Position numbers and translations under genes: made by a program. The notes under the pieces were generated by a model. That model did not search any database. It saw nothing but the letters and a program-made list of their open reading frames with translations, and was not told where the DNA came from. A DNA stretch of 64,000 nucleotides from Paenibacillus sp. USDA918EY (GTDB lineage: Bacteria; Bacillota; Bacilli; Paenibacillales; Paenibacillaceae): contig NZ_WTWY01000001.1 in NCBI RefSeq assembly GCF_009870825.1, forward strand, positions 310,001-374,000. The letters run 5' to 3'. How positions within the stretch are numbered: position 1 is the stretch's first letter; the number at the start of each line of letters is the position of its first letter. This document shows, piece after piece, positions 55,388 to 63,815 of this stretch.

Positions 55388-55451
55388 GCATCATCCATCT
55401 TTCATGACGCCGAAAAGCCTTAAGCAAGCCAAAACGAACGAATCAAGCTAG

Positions 55452-55907
55452 TTAATTTTTAATGACCGGAATGCATAGTTCGCAAAAACCTTCGGCAACC
55501 ATTTTTCCGGTGTACCTTTCCACAACCGGCTTGTGATCCATCCGATATCCGCTTTGCTGCAATGCGGGAAAAATCTCCGCCCATGCTTTTTGCACGTCTT
55601 CCGGGGTGTGTTTGACCGTACAAACCGCGTATTCTCCGCCGGAAAATTCGCCCTCGTCAATGGAATCATCCGTCGGTTCGTCCGCCGAAATAACGATGCA
55701 TGCATCATATCTGCAGTTTTCGGGAAGCGTCGTATCGGGGTTGTCCTGAGGGATTCCGAACAGGATGGCCGATTCGGTCAGCAGATGTTTTTCCGCGGCC
55801 CATTTTTTCAGCTTTTCCATCGTTTGCGCGTTGGCGGGACCGTATGGACCCATCTGCCTTACATAGGCAATGCGGTAATTCGGGATAGTTTCGATGTTCA
55901 TCTTCAT
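55452..55907 (-). CDS. GyrI-like domain protein
   Basis: A 151-residue stand-alone GyrI/SbmC-like (AraC effector-binding) domain. Opening MNIETIPNYRIAYVRQMGPY GPANAQTMEKL and closing YRMDHKPVVERYTGKM with FCELCIPVIKN match this family. No helix-turn-helix is present. Members bind or inactivate small molecules, and the founder modulates DNA gyrase. AGGAG lies before the ATG on the minus strand. Ligand unknown. Confidence 0.85.
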   Translation of the reverse strand: MKMNIETIPNYRIAYVRQMGPYGPANAQTMEKLKKWAAEKHLLTESAILFGIPQDNPDTTLPENCRYDACIVISADEPTDDSIDEGEFSGGEYAVCTVKHTPEDVQKAWAEIFPALQQSGYRMDHKPVVERYTGKMVAEGFCELCIPVIKN

Positions 55908-56044
55908 GTTTTATTCTCCTTTTCCAATAATTACGAATCCATCTCGGATGCTATCATGATATAAAAATATATTCATCACCTTTTTTTTAAAATTTTGGAT
56001 ATTCTTGTTCGGCTTCATTGCCAGCTTGATTCGCAAAGTGGTAG

Positions 56045-56242
56045 AAAGAGTTCCAGATAGACTGGACTAACCCACGCCTGGCGGACGTGTTGGCTAAGGT
56101 TAGCAATGCGGTGAAGATGGTACTTATGCGCGAGAAGATCAAGGGCGAATCTGACAAATCAGTCTTCGAAGCGCCGAACGGGCAAATTGAATTTCCGAAA
56201 CAATGGGCGCTGCTGGAGTTCTTACAGTTTTTTGACGTTTAA
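56045..56242 (+). pseudogene. Remnant of an unknown coding region
   Basis: Stop-free frame of 65 codons with no ribosome site: KEFQIDWTNPRLADVLAKVS, NAVKMVLMREKIKGESD, ending WALLEFLQFFDV. Codon use is protein-like and the frame ends in TAA. First ATG is internal. I do not recognise the family. It begins the decayed stretch. Confidence 0.4.
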
Positions 56243-56486
56243 CATCGCAAAAATATACCCTTCCACTTCGTTGCCGGAAGCGAAAGGGTTCTGTACCTGC
56301 TGCAGCTTACCTCAAAGATAAATCCAAAGAAAACTGAACAAGCTGACGCCGTTCGAATGTATTTCCAATTTAATTACATCCTCTTTGCCCTTGGTGACAG
56401 CTTAACGGTTACTTCCCATGTACTGGAGATATCATCGCTTAGTTTTAGTATCATGGGGTACAATTACAGGATCGTTAGTTTTAATC

Positions 56487-56594
56487 TCATAGGGAAATAC
56501 CCAATAATTCGGTTGATGTTACTGGATGCTCACAATCCCATATTACCTCCATGAGTTCCATTTCCGTGTCGGATAATTTTTGAACATGTTTCAC
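56487..56594 (-). pseudogene. 5' fragment of a BlaI/MecI-type repressor gene
   Basis: GTG 56594 follows AAAGAGGTG on the minus strand. The 35 codons read MKHVQKLSDTEMELMEVIWD, CEHPVTSTELLGIS, then L-stop. This is the start of the BlaI/MecI/CopY winged helix. Downstream bases on the same strand no longer code for the rest of the domain. Its operator region (56644-56683) is still intact. Confidence 0.7.
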
Positions 56595-56643
56595 GGTGCA
56601 CACCTCTTTACCCATTGTTATGCGTCCATAACAATTTAATTAC

Positions 56644-56683
56644 TACACTACGTAGTGATTAGAATTTACTACACTATGTAGTG
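56644..56683. promoter_or_regulatory. Tandem BlaI-type operators
   Basis: CACTACGTAGTG (56646-56657, perfect palindrome) and CACTATGTAGTG (56672-56683) are spaced 26 bases apart; each carries TACA-cta-[TC]GTA, and another TACA-tgt-TGTA lies at 56714-56724. The BlaI/MecI/CopY family binds TACA-N-TGTA sites. They lie just upstream of the decayed repressor start. Confidence 0.65.
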
Positions 56684-56749
56684 AATGTCAAGCTGGCTTA
56701 CCCAGGCAATTATTACATGTTGTAGTATACAATGAAGTTATAGCACAAG

Positions 56750-56947
56750 GAATTTATAGATTCAAATGTGGAACGACATGATTTTCTTGTTGTACCAGAA
56801 TGAAAACTTCCAGAAAAGTGGGAATATATTGGCACAGGAGATGGAGGGGATCAAGGGAGCAAATTTAAGTACCAGTGGATTACTAAAGAGGAAATTCATT
56901 TAATAGATGAAGAATTTAGAAAAGATATCTATCTGCATAGGTTTTGA
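56750..56947 (+). pseudogene. C-terminal fragment of a Nudix-like gene with in-frame TGA
   Basis: One frame reads EFIDSNVERHDFLVVPE, TGA at 56801-56803, then KLPEKWEYIGTGDGGDQGSK FKYQWITKEEIHLIDEEF before a second TGA. The G-D-G-G-D-x-G and W-x-x-x-x-E-h pattern resembles the C-terminal half of Nudix hydrolases. No Nudix box remains. It has lost its 5' part. Confidence 0.5.
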
Positions 56948-57005
56948 ACTCTCCGTATTTTGGTAGAATTTTTGGGAAAGTCACGCATAAAGCGAGGAGA
57001 TTTGA

Positions 57006-57131
57006 ATGACTAAAAAGCCGCTGATTTATTTGCTCGCCAGCGCGGTTATTGTGGCAGTGGCATTCTTGCTGATGAACAGGGCATTATTTACAACCCAGGG
57101 ACATACGGTTGCGAAAAATTATATACGTTGA
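57006..57131 (+). CDS. Short membrane peptide or truncated membrane protein
   Basis: Forty-one residues: MTKKPLIYLLASAVIVAVAF LLMNRALFTTQG and a short tail KNYIR. GCGAGGAG precedes the ATG. One membrane helix. It may be the start of a longer protein that has been cut off, given the decayed surroundings. Confidence 0.4.
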   Translation: MTKKPLIYLLASAVIVAVAFLLMNRALFTTQGHTVAKNYIR

Positions 57132-57292
57132 CCGATTGGCAAAATCGAGGTTTAGGAAAGTTAAGAAAGCTGTATTTCATAGTGCATATCCGTGTTCAAA
57201 TTTATCAAAATGACAATGAACACAGGAGATCCTTATCCCATTTGCTAGATTTTGACCTGGACCGAGGGGCGCATGGCCTGAAGCATGCATAA

Positions 57293-57757
57293 CTAAAATA
57301 AATCCTTTACCATATGCACTTCATATTTATTTCTATCATATTCTATATACTCATGTTTCTTATAAAAAGAAATTGCATCATGCCAGGAATTTGTCGTTTC
57401 TAACACAATTTTCTTGTATCCTTTAGCTTGTGCTCTTCTTTCAAGCTCTTTTAACATTTTCTGAGCTATTCCTTGTCTTCGATATTCTTTTTGTACTGAC
57501 ATTCTAACAATTCTTCCTGTATCAACCTCTTCACGAGTTAATGCACCAGTACAAACAACTTTGGTATTTATTTTGCCCACCAAAAAGAGATTCCCTATAC
57601 GATTATAATTAAGGACAATTTCATTGAGATCTTGATTTAATGATTCATCCAGTGTTCCAAATCTTTCTTTCAGTCCAGCTAAAACAACCTGTTTTGCATG
57701 TTCTTGAGTTTCTTTACTTACTTCTTCGAATACAAGACTTTGATATACTTCTTTCAA
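57293..57757 (-). CDS. GNAT-family N-acetyltransferase
   Basis: Acetyltransferase of 154 residues. The acetyl-CoA loop is VRMSVQKEYRRQGIAQKMLK and the following ELERRAQAKGYKKIVLETTN with SWHDAISFYKKHEYIEYDRN complete the fold. Codon use is A+T-rich, unlike the GNAT genes earlier in the window, which suggests horizontal acquisition. Apparently intact amid broken genes. Confidence 0.88.
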   Translation of the reverse strand: MKEVYQSLVFEEVSKETQEHAKQVVLAGLKERFGTLDESLNQDLNEIVLNYNRIGNLFLVGKINTKVVCTGALTREEVDTGRIVRMSVQKEYRRQGIAQKMLKELERRAQAKGYKKIVLETTNSWHDAISFYKKHEYIEYDRNKYEVHMVKDLF

Positions 57758-57839
57758 TTGAAATCACCATCCTAGATTGCTTAATTAGCATTTAACAGAA
57801 TTTCAGATAACGTTCTTGTATTCTCGAACCCTCACCGGC

Positions 57840-58198
57840 TTAAGGCTCCGGGGAACCGATCGCGATGCGGTAGGTGGCGCGGCGCATGTCACGCTCGACC
57901 ATAGCTTTACGTGTTTCGGGTAATTCATTTGAGGCAGGCTCCCGGCGCAAGCTTTACAGTGGCGACCTCAACCGCTGGTTGTTCATTTCCAGAGACTTTT
58001 AGTATATGATTCAAGCTTAGGTACCTGTGCCCCGTCCTCTGAATAGTAATTAACGACGGGATTTTGATTCTTTGTCAGGTCTGCGGTTGTATTATTGGCA
58101 GCAACTATATGAATTCGATAATTCATAGCAGTATTGGATACAGTGTTGCTGAGCGAAAATTCAATGATTCCGCCGACGATAGAGTTACTTGGAACAGT
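57840..58198 (-). pseudogene. Frameshifted unknown gene on the minus strand
   Basis: Three consecutive frames read like one protein. First (58198-57983): VPSNSIVGGIIEFSLSNTVS, NTAMNYRIHIVAANNTTADL and SEDGAQVPKLESYTKS. Second (to 57925): SGNEQPAVEVATVKLAPGAC. Third (to 57840): SNELPETRKAMVERDMRRAT YRIAIGSPEP. Two frameshifts separate them and a TAG lies just before the first. I do not recognise the family. Confidence 0.5.
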
Positions 58199-58429
58199 CT
58201 ATTCCTATGCCGAGCCTCCTCGGCTGCACCCCCAATAACACAATATGTTACGTACGATCGAATGATAACAAAAAGCATTTATAATACTACACCTTTGTGA
58301 GGCATAGATAAAAGAACTTGCTGGAAGCACATAAGTGATAAGTTTGGTATTTATGTTTCAGTTAAATTGTAACATTTTTACGTCTTGGATGTTTATGATA
58401 ATAAACAAATATCAGGAAGGATTTATTTT

Positions 58430-59323
58430 ATGTCTTTGCTTAAGAAACTTGCTCCCATCTGCTTTGCCGTTCTCTTAATGTTACCGAGTGTAAGTTCAGC
58501 TGCTTCTACTGTTACAACTGATAAGCCAACACCAAGACCTATAACCGTTAACATTAACGGGGCGTTTATCTCAACTGACGCCAATCCTTTTATACAAGCC
58601 GGTAGAGTGATGGTACCAGTTAGAACACTTGCGTCTCTAGGGCTCAATTATACGTGGGACGCTAAAAAGCATACCGCAATAATTACTAATTCCGCTAATG
58701 AGACATTCAGAATGATTCAAGGTGAGCGTACTGCATATAAAAACGGGAAGCCGGTGCTGATGGATAGTGAAGCAAATAATTATAACGATCGTATGATGGT
58801 TCCTGCGAAATTTGTTAGCGAAGCATTTGGATATAATGTGAACTATGAGAAGACTAGGGGGATTTTATTCATTCAGTCGAAGAATTTCACCCCAGATGAT
58901 AATGTACTGAATTCATCCGACTTAAAGCTGGCACGTCTGGCTGCTATTTCGTTACCGATTAATTATTCATTTAAACCAGATCCGAAAGCCGAGAGCGATA
59001 AATCTCAATATTATACCTACACTTTTGCATCTAATGACGCAACTCGCTATACCTATAGTAATGGCAATGTAACAACAGTAGTAGAAATTAAAAACGAAAT
59101 TGCAGAAGCTGTCTGGCAATTTATCGATGCGGATATACCTGGCTATAATACAAAGACATTAGGCGGTACAAAACCAGATTATATTTCAGATATGTACAAC
59201 GATTCCTTTAATTATAATAATGGTAGCTATATTGGATATTACAGACTTAGTGATGGAACTTTAAAAACTTTCAAATATAAAGGAAATAATTATGGAGATA
59301 TCATTCAAAGTATTCCTCAGTAA
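58430..59323 (+). CDS. Secreted copper amine oxidase N-terminal-like (stalk) domain protein
   Basis: Exported protein of 297 residues. Signal peptide KLAPICFAVLLMLPSVSSAA. The stalk domain (about residues 40-140) is plain: ITVNINGAFISTDANPFIQA GRVMVPVRTLASLGLNYTWD, MMVPAKFVSEAFGYNVNYEK. Such stalks are common in Paenibacillus surface proteins and are not enzymes. The C-terminal 150 residues, Tyr- and Asn-rich, are not recognised. AGGAAGG precedes ATG 58430. Confidence 0.85.
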   Translation: MSLLKKLAPICFAVLLMLPSVSSAASTVTTDKPTPRPITVNINGAFISTDANPFIQAGRVMVPVRTLASLGLNYTWDAKKHTAIITNSANETFRMIQGERTAYKNGKPVLMDSEANNYNDRMMVPAKFVSEAFGYNVNYEKTRGILFIQSKNFTPDDNVLNSSDLKLARLAAISLPINYSFKPDPKAESDKSQYYTYTFASNDATRYTYSNGNVTTVVEIKNEIAEAVWQFIDADIPGYNTKTLGGTKPDYISDMYNDSFNYNNGSYIGYYRLSDGTLKTFKYKGNNYGDIIQSIPQ

Positions 59324-59631
59324 AGGCAGTGAACATTCCTATTTCAGCACATACGTTTAACAAATCTGATTATACGAATAGCAGCTATGAGCCAAGAACG
59401 ATTTTATGTTTTTGGTTCTTTTTTATTATAAATTCATACGTATCGACGGTTAAATTTTCAAAATATTTGAATGCCGGTAGGAGAGAAAGCCTGGATGTGA
59501 ATAGAAACCTGACCAGCAGGATCGCAGCTACTATTCGCGCTCTGTTCAATCTAATTGTGAGGACATTCTGATATCCTCAATCACTGTCTTTATCGTTACG
59601 CAATTTAAATTTGCTTTTGGAGATGATTAAA
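59324..59631. other. Intergenic region before the lipoprotein
   Basis: A weak terminator-like hairpin (AAGAAC at 59394 with GTTCTT at 59415, then TTTTATT) is the only structure seen. No gene is supported. Confidence 0.4.
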
Positions 59632-60228
59632 ATGAAGTTTAAAAAAGTAATGGGAATTATTGCTCTTTTATCGATCGTTATTGTCTCAGGATGCGGTCAA
59701 GAGCTAAAAAGTGTGAATATAAAACAAGAAGCGGATACAAATAATCTAGAAGACAATCAAGAAACCAAAGGTTCAACTAAAGACAAGATAGGAAGTACAA
59801 CTATTCTGTATAAAAAAGAATTTAGTACGGAAAAACCCGAACTTTCAAATTTCAAAAAGGGAATTTCTTTCGACTTATCGGATTATGCTAAAGATTTTTT
59901 CATGCAAGATATTGCAGACAAAATTGTAAATAATATGGAAGCCATTGTTCAGCATAATGAAAAAAAGTTTAAAGAAAACATGCTGGATGATGGTTCCATA
60001 GAATTTAACATGGATTGGTTTGGCTATAAGTATGAAGATGGGGTTAAATTTGAATTCAAGGACGTCAATGAAATTACTTATGACGAAGATGTGAAACGTA
60101 TCCAAATCATCGTTACATTTTTAAGGAATATAAAAGATAAAGAAGTTGAGCAAGGTACCATGACCTATTCATTATTAAAGGATAAGGTGAGTGGGCAATG
60201 GCTAATTGCAACAATGGATGGAAATTAA
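59632..60228 (+). CDS. Lipoprotein of unknown function
   Basis: A 198-residue exported protein. The signal peptide MKFKKVMGIIALLSIVIVSG runs into the lipobox VSGC (lipidated Cys-21). The mature part starts with a charged linker (EADTNNLEDNQETKG) and continues with a domain of mixed helices and strands (YEDGVKFEFKDVNEITYDED). ATG 59632 follows GGAGATGA. No family recognised. Possibly cotranscribed with nothing else. Confidence 0.8.
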   Translation: MKFKKVMGIIALLSIVIVSGCGQELKSVNIKQEADTNNLEDNQETKGSTKDKIGSTTILYKKEFSTEKPELSNFKKGISFDLSDYAKDFFMQDIADKIVNNMEAIVQHNEKKFKENMLDDGSIEFNMDWFGYKYEDGVKFEFKDVNEITYDEDVKRIQIIVTFLRNIKDKEVEQGTMTYSLLKDKVSGQWLIATMDGN

Positions 60229-60504
60229 AAAATGTGTTAGGCAAAATCAAAACCAACCCGGGGTTTTCGAAGATTCCTGCTTCGCGGCTCGCAAAAAGTA
60301 AGCCTGGAAGTCGGGTAGCTTTGCCTTGCCCACAATTTGCTCAAAAAGCGGCAATGATGGAAAGACGCAAATGGACGAAGCAAGATAAACCTCTGCTCCG
60401 TCCCTTTTGCACCTATCGGTGTTATTTTTCTTCACCAATATGCCCTGCTTGTGCTAACAAATCTATTATAGGCTGTCATTCATCCGATGAGCCGACGCTT
60501 AGTA
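60229..60504. other. GC-richer intergenic block, possible dispersed repeat
   Basis: Between two A+T-rich genes lies a more GC-balanced block. A minus-strand frame (60438-60247) reads VYLASSICVFPSLPLFEQIV GKAKLPDFQAYF and LRAAKQESSKTPGWF but has no ribosome site. The pattern looks like an intergenic repeat often mistaken for a gene. No real gene is supported here. Confidence 0.35.
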
Positions 60505-61920
60505 TTAGCGTGAGTTTTTATTTTCTCTTAGTACCAAAATTAGGGATGATATCAGGAGTATTAGTATACTTCCCAATAACAACCAAACGACATTTTTAAA
60601 AGCAACTAAAGTATGGACTTGGTCTAGGCCACTAGTTAAATTTTTAGTATATAGCAAGGTGATTAAAGCTGTGCCTAAAGATGCTCCAATTCGTTGCAGC
60701 ATGTTAAGGATCGGCGCAGAATCAGGTATTTGATCGGGAGCAACTGTGGTTAAACCGGCAGTCATGGCTGGAACAGTGGCCAGTGCTGTACCTAGTCCCC
60801 AGATGAAAAAAATGAGGCCCACCCAAGTAGTGTCTGTATTAACTCCGATAAAACTTAGCAAAAGCATGGATATCGTCATAATGATGCAACCTGTAAGTAT
60901 AAGTCTTCCAGCTCCATACCGGTCTGTTAATCGACCCGCAATCGGAAAACCAACTGCTGTTCCTATAACTTGGGGCAAGATTAGCAGACTTGCAGCCAGC
61001 AGGCTCAAGTGGCGGACATCGGTTAAGTAATGGGGAAGAAGCAGTTGTGCTCCGAAGTTTATTGCACCACCCAAGAACATAACGACAGCAGCTACTGTGA
61101 ATACCCCGTTACCAAAAAGTCTTAGCTGCAGTATGGGTTTGTCAAGTCTTAATGACCTTATAACAAAGCCAATGATAAGAACGGTTCCGATAATAATAGA
61201 AGTGTTATTCGAACCTGCGTTTGCGGTGTTTCCAATGGAGGTTACACCATAAATGAGCAGGGGTACGCCGCTTAATACGAGTAAAAAGCCGATCCAATCA
61301 AATTTACCAGCTTCAGTAACTTCAATTTTTGGAAGCCACTTCAAACCAGCAAAAAACGCTGCCATACTAAGAGGGATGTTAATCCAGAATAGCCAAGGCC
61401 AGCTTAAGCTGCTGAGGATAGCACTGCTTAACGTTGTGCCTAACGTTGGAGCAACCACAACGGCTATGCCAACGATGCTCATCACTCTACCAAGACGCTT
61501 CTGACCTGCTGCTATGCTTATGATGGTTTGCCCGGCAGGTACAAGCAACCCCCCTGATAAGCCTTGCAGAACTCTACAGATGATAAGCATATAAATCCCT
61601 TTTGATTCTGCACACAATACTGAAAACCCCAGGAACAAGACCAGGCTAATTAGCCAAAGCTTAGTTGGTCCAAGTTTTCGGGATAACCAGGCACTAAGGG
61701 GAACACCTGCAGCCAGAGATAAAAAGTATCCTGTAGATGTCCATTGCGCAATGGAGCTTGAAGTATGCAGACTGACTGCGATTGAGGGTAGAGCTGTGTT
61801 AAGCATCGTAGAAGACAACATAGATGTAAATGCACCAATAACTATAATGATAGCTTGCCCCCATAATACAAAGGGTATAGGGGCAAGTTTAGCAGCAGAT
61901 TGTTTACCAGAGCCTATCAT
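60505..61920 (-). CDS. DHA2-family MFS drug:H+ efflux pump
   Basis: Membrane pump of 471 residues with about 14 helices. Motifs: LSAWLSRKLGPTKLWLISLV in loop 2-3, ICRVLQGLSGGLLVPAGQTI and MSIVGIAVVVAPTLGTTLSS (motif C-like), and PLLIYGVTSIGNTANAGSNN in the middle. DHA2 pumps export drugs. Its start overlaps the stop of the CocE-like gene by one base (TAATG), so it is translated as part of that operon under Tet-type control. Substrate unknown. Confidence 0.92.
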   Translation of the reverse strand: MIGSGKQSAAKLAPIPFVLWGQAIIIVIGAFTSMLSSTMLNTALPSIAVSLHTSSSIAQWTSTGYFLSLAAGVPLSAWLSRKLGPTKLWLISLVLFLGFSVLCAESKGIYMLIICRVLQGLSGGLLVPAGQTIISIAAGQKRLGRVMSIVGIAVVVAPTLGTTLSSAILSSLSWPWLFWINIPLSMAAFFAGLKWLPKIEVTEAGKFDWIGFLLVLSGVPLLIYGVTSIGNTANAGSNNTSIIIGTVLIIGFVIRSLRLDKPILQLRLFGNGVFTVAAVVMFLGGAINFGAQLLLPHYLTDVRHLSLLAASLLILPQVIGTAVGFPIAGRLTDRYGAGRLILTGCIIMTISMLLLSFIGVNTDTTWVGLIFFIWGLGTALATVPAMTAGLTTVAPDQIPDSAPILNMLQRIGASLGTALITLLYTKNLTSGLDQVHTLVAFKNVVWLLLGSILILLISSLILVLRENKNSR

Positions 61921-63662
61921 TATAAGTTTTCCCCCAAATGATCATTGTGCATAGGAACGACTGGAATAAGAAGCTGAGATTTCATGTCTGGTGCATTATA
62001 TACAGTAACCGTGTTGTTAAAAATTTGTGCCGGACGGTCTACAGGATCATTATGCGCTGGACCATTTCCTTTGATCGTTAAGCACAGTCTATAACCAGCC
62101 GGAAGAAGGAGACTTGTTGGGCGTAATTCAACATCGACCTTGTAAATTTGACCGGGTACCAGAGGCTCCGAGCTTGTGTGCGTATGATAAGGCTGCCAAG
62201 GAGTACTGCGTTCCGGATCAAGGGCACGATGTGAGGCGCGTAACCAGCCCACTGTCATGGGAGTCAGTCCTGCTCTGTGATCACGAAGTTCCACAAGTTC
62301 TCCATCAGGACCAACTGCATTTAGTACAAGGAAAAGATCTGCATCGGCTGTAGTAGAGGACATCCACAATGCAGCCGAAACAGGACCAACAATGGTCGTA
62401 TCCTCTGTCATGGCTTGACTATAAACAGTAACCCCATCGCCATCCGCCTTGTAACTTACCTGAGATGCAGCTGCAGGCTCATTTATTTCAAGAGAATGGG
62501 TGCTAAAGTCAAAATAGTAAGGCCTCCACTCGGTACCAGGGATTGGCCAAGCCGAAGCTTCAACTGTAGCTGAGCTGCCATCCGCTTTTCTTAGGGCTAG
62601 TTGAACAGGCGATTGATCATCCCAGTTATTTTGAGTTTCTTTTAAATGATAATCAAAGAAACGCCGCTGCAAGTCAACTGAAGCCTCATCGTCAAATTGC
62701 CCTCCAGCATGAATTTCCAACCACTTATTTTTACTGCTAATCTTCTCAAATCCACGGATTGTACCGCGAAGATGCAGATCATGATCGGACCAGTCAGCGC
62801 TGGCCAGAACCGGAACGGTGATTTGATCCAATTGAGGGGTACGTACCTTGTAATAGTGTTCATCCTCGAATGGATGAGTACGAATGTCATTTACGATATC
62901 CGCGCGATTTCTAGCTAATGTATCAGAGTCAAGTGCTGTATTTCCAGCAATAGGTCTGCTGCTGTGAGGATTAAATCCAGCTTCAGGACCTATGCCGTGT
63001 TGTACCGGAAGCGCAAGCTGAGGGTACCAAAAATTCTCCCAAAACTGATACATGATTCCCCCATGGCGAGTTGCATCCCTATACCAGTCGCTCCAGCCGT
63101 GCCATACACAAATTGCCGCCAAGTGGGAAGGCTTTTTTGCGGCTACGAGCCATTGCGACATGGCATAATACGATTTTCCACATAAACCGACACGTCCGTT
63201 TGACCAGCTTTGAACTCCGCTCCATTCAATACATGCTGCATAATCTTCAATTTCTCTGGGGCATAATGGGTCTAATCTGCCTGGAGAGCTACCAGAACCT
63301 CGGGAATCGACACGCACAACGACGTATCCATGTGGAACCCAATCTGTTGGATTAACAACCTCCCATACGCGATAATCGTCTTCATCGATTTCCATGCTTG
63401 TATTAGGTACAACGGCATCCGCAAGATCAGCACCAAAAACATCGCCAACCGACTTGTTAGGCGTAGTGTTTACCAGTTGAAATAGCCGGTGTCTAAACCT
63501 TTGAATGGGGAGTCCTTTACCATATACACCGTGACTTAAAATGACAGGGTATTTGCCAGGCATGGCCGGGCGAAATACATCGGCATATACGATTGCGCCA
63601 TCGTCCATTTCTATAGGTACATCCCAATCAATTTGCATGGATTCAACAGATTCTAATTTCAT
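61920..63662 (-). CDS. CocE/NonD-family serine hydrolase
   Basis: Alpha/beta hydrolase of the X-Pro dipeptidyl-peptidase S15 type, 580 residues. The catalytic Ser-164 lies in GRVGLCGKSYYAMSQW; an oxyanion-related RVDSRGSGSSPG precedes it. The C-terminal jelly-roll includes GPVSAALWMSSTTADADLFL. The start at 63662 has GAGGAG; the longer frame to 63776 crosses the operator and promoter, so it is not used. No signal peptide, so cytoplasmic. May hydrolyse an ester or amide bond of a drug that the coupled pump removes. Confidence 0.92.
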   Translation of the reverse strand: MKLESVESMQIDWDVPIEMDDGAIVYADVFRPAMPGKYPVILSHGVYGKGLPIQRFRHRLFQLVNTTPNKSVGDVFGADLADAVVPNTSMEIDEDDYRVWEVVNPTDWVPHGYVVVRVDSRGSGSSPGRLDPLCPREIEDYAACIEWSGVQSWSNGRVGLCGKSYYAMSQWLVAAKKPSHLAAICVWHGWSDWYRDATRHGGIMYQFWENFWYPQLALPVQHGIGPEAGFNPHSSRPIAGNTALDSDTLARNRADIVNDIRTHPFEDEHYYKVRTPQLDQITVPVLASADWSDHDLHLRGTIRGFEKISSKNKWLEIHAGGQFDDEASVDLQRRFFDYHLKETQNNWDDQSPVQLALRKADGSSATVEASAWPIPGTEWRPYYFDFSTHSLEINEPAAASQVSYKADGDGVTVYSQAMTEDTTIVGPVSAALWMSSTTADADLFLVLNAVGPDGELVELRDHRAGLTPMTVGWLRASHRALDPERSTPWQPYHTHTSSEPLVPGQIYKVDVELRPTSLLLPAGYRLCLTIKGNGPAHNDPVDRPAQIFNNTVTVYNAPDMKSQLLIPVVPMHNDHLGENL

Positions 63663-63697
63663 TAGGTTAGCTCCTCTCGGATATAAGTTCTCCAAAT

Positions 63698-63716
63698 AAT
63701 CTATCACTGATAGATT
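63698..63716. promoter_or_regulatory. tet-operator-like site O1
   Basis: AATCTATCACTGATAGATT, a 19-bp perfect palindrome about the central C. It carries the tetO core TCTATCA/TGATAGA, downstream of the leftward promoter. Confidence 0.9.
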
Positions 63717-63728
63717 TGGAGTGATTTG

Positions 63729-63758
63729 ATCATAATCTATCAGTGATAGATTTGTCAA
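63729..63758 (-). promoter_or_regulatory. Leftward promoter of the CocE/MFS operon, overlapping O2
   Basis: On the minus strand: TTGACA (63758-63753), 18-base spacer occupied by O2, TATGAT (63734-63729). A near-ideal sigma-A promoter that a bound repressor would block. On the opposite strand TATAAT (63764-63769) could serve the tetR gene. Confidence 0.8.
63734..63752. promoter_or_regulatory. tet-operator-like site O2
   Basis: AATCTATCAGTGATAGATT, a 19-bp perfect palindrome differing from O1 only at the centre. It lies exactly in the spacer of the leftward promoter. Centres are 36 bases apart. Confidence 0.9.
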
Positions 63759-63815
63759 TATGATATAATAAATCACTGAAAGGTTTTAATACGGGGATAA
63801 GGAGAATTTTTAAAT

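Noticed and set aside
13472..56947. Genome-wide recoding of UGA as tryptophan
   Set aside because: Many intact genes here end in TGA, and both in-frame TGA cases lie in degenerate loci.
60198..60599. 133-codon plus-strand frame between lipoprotein and MFS pump
   Set aside because: Overlaps both neighbours, no ribosome site, odd composition.
63663..63776. Longer start for the CocE hydrolase
   Set aside because: It would place the promoter and both operators inside the coding region; GAGGAG supports 63662.
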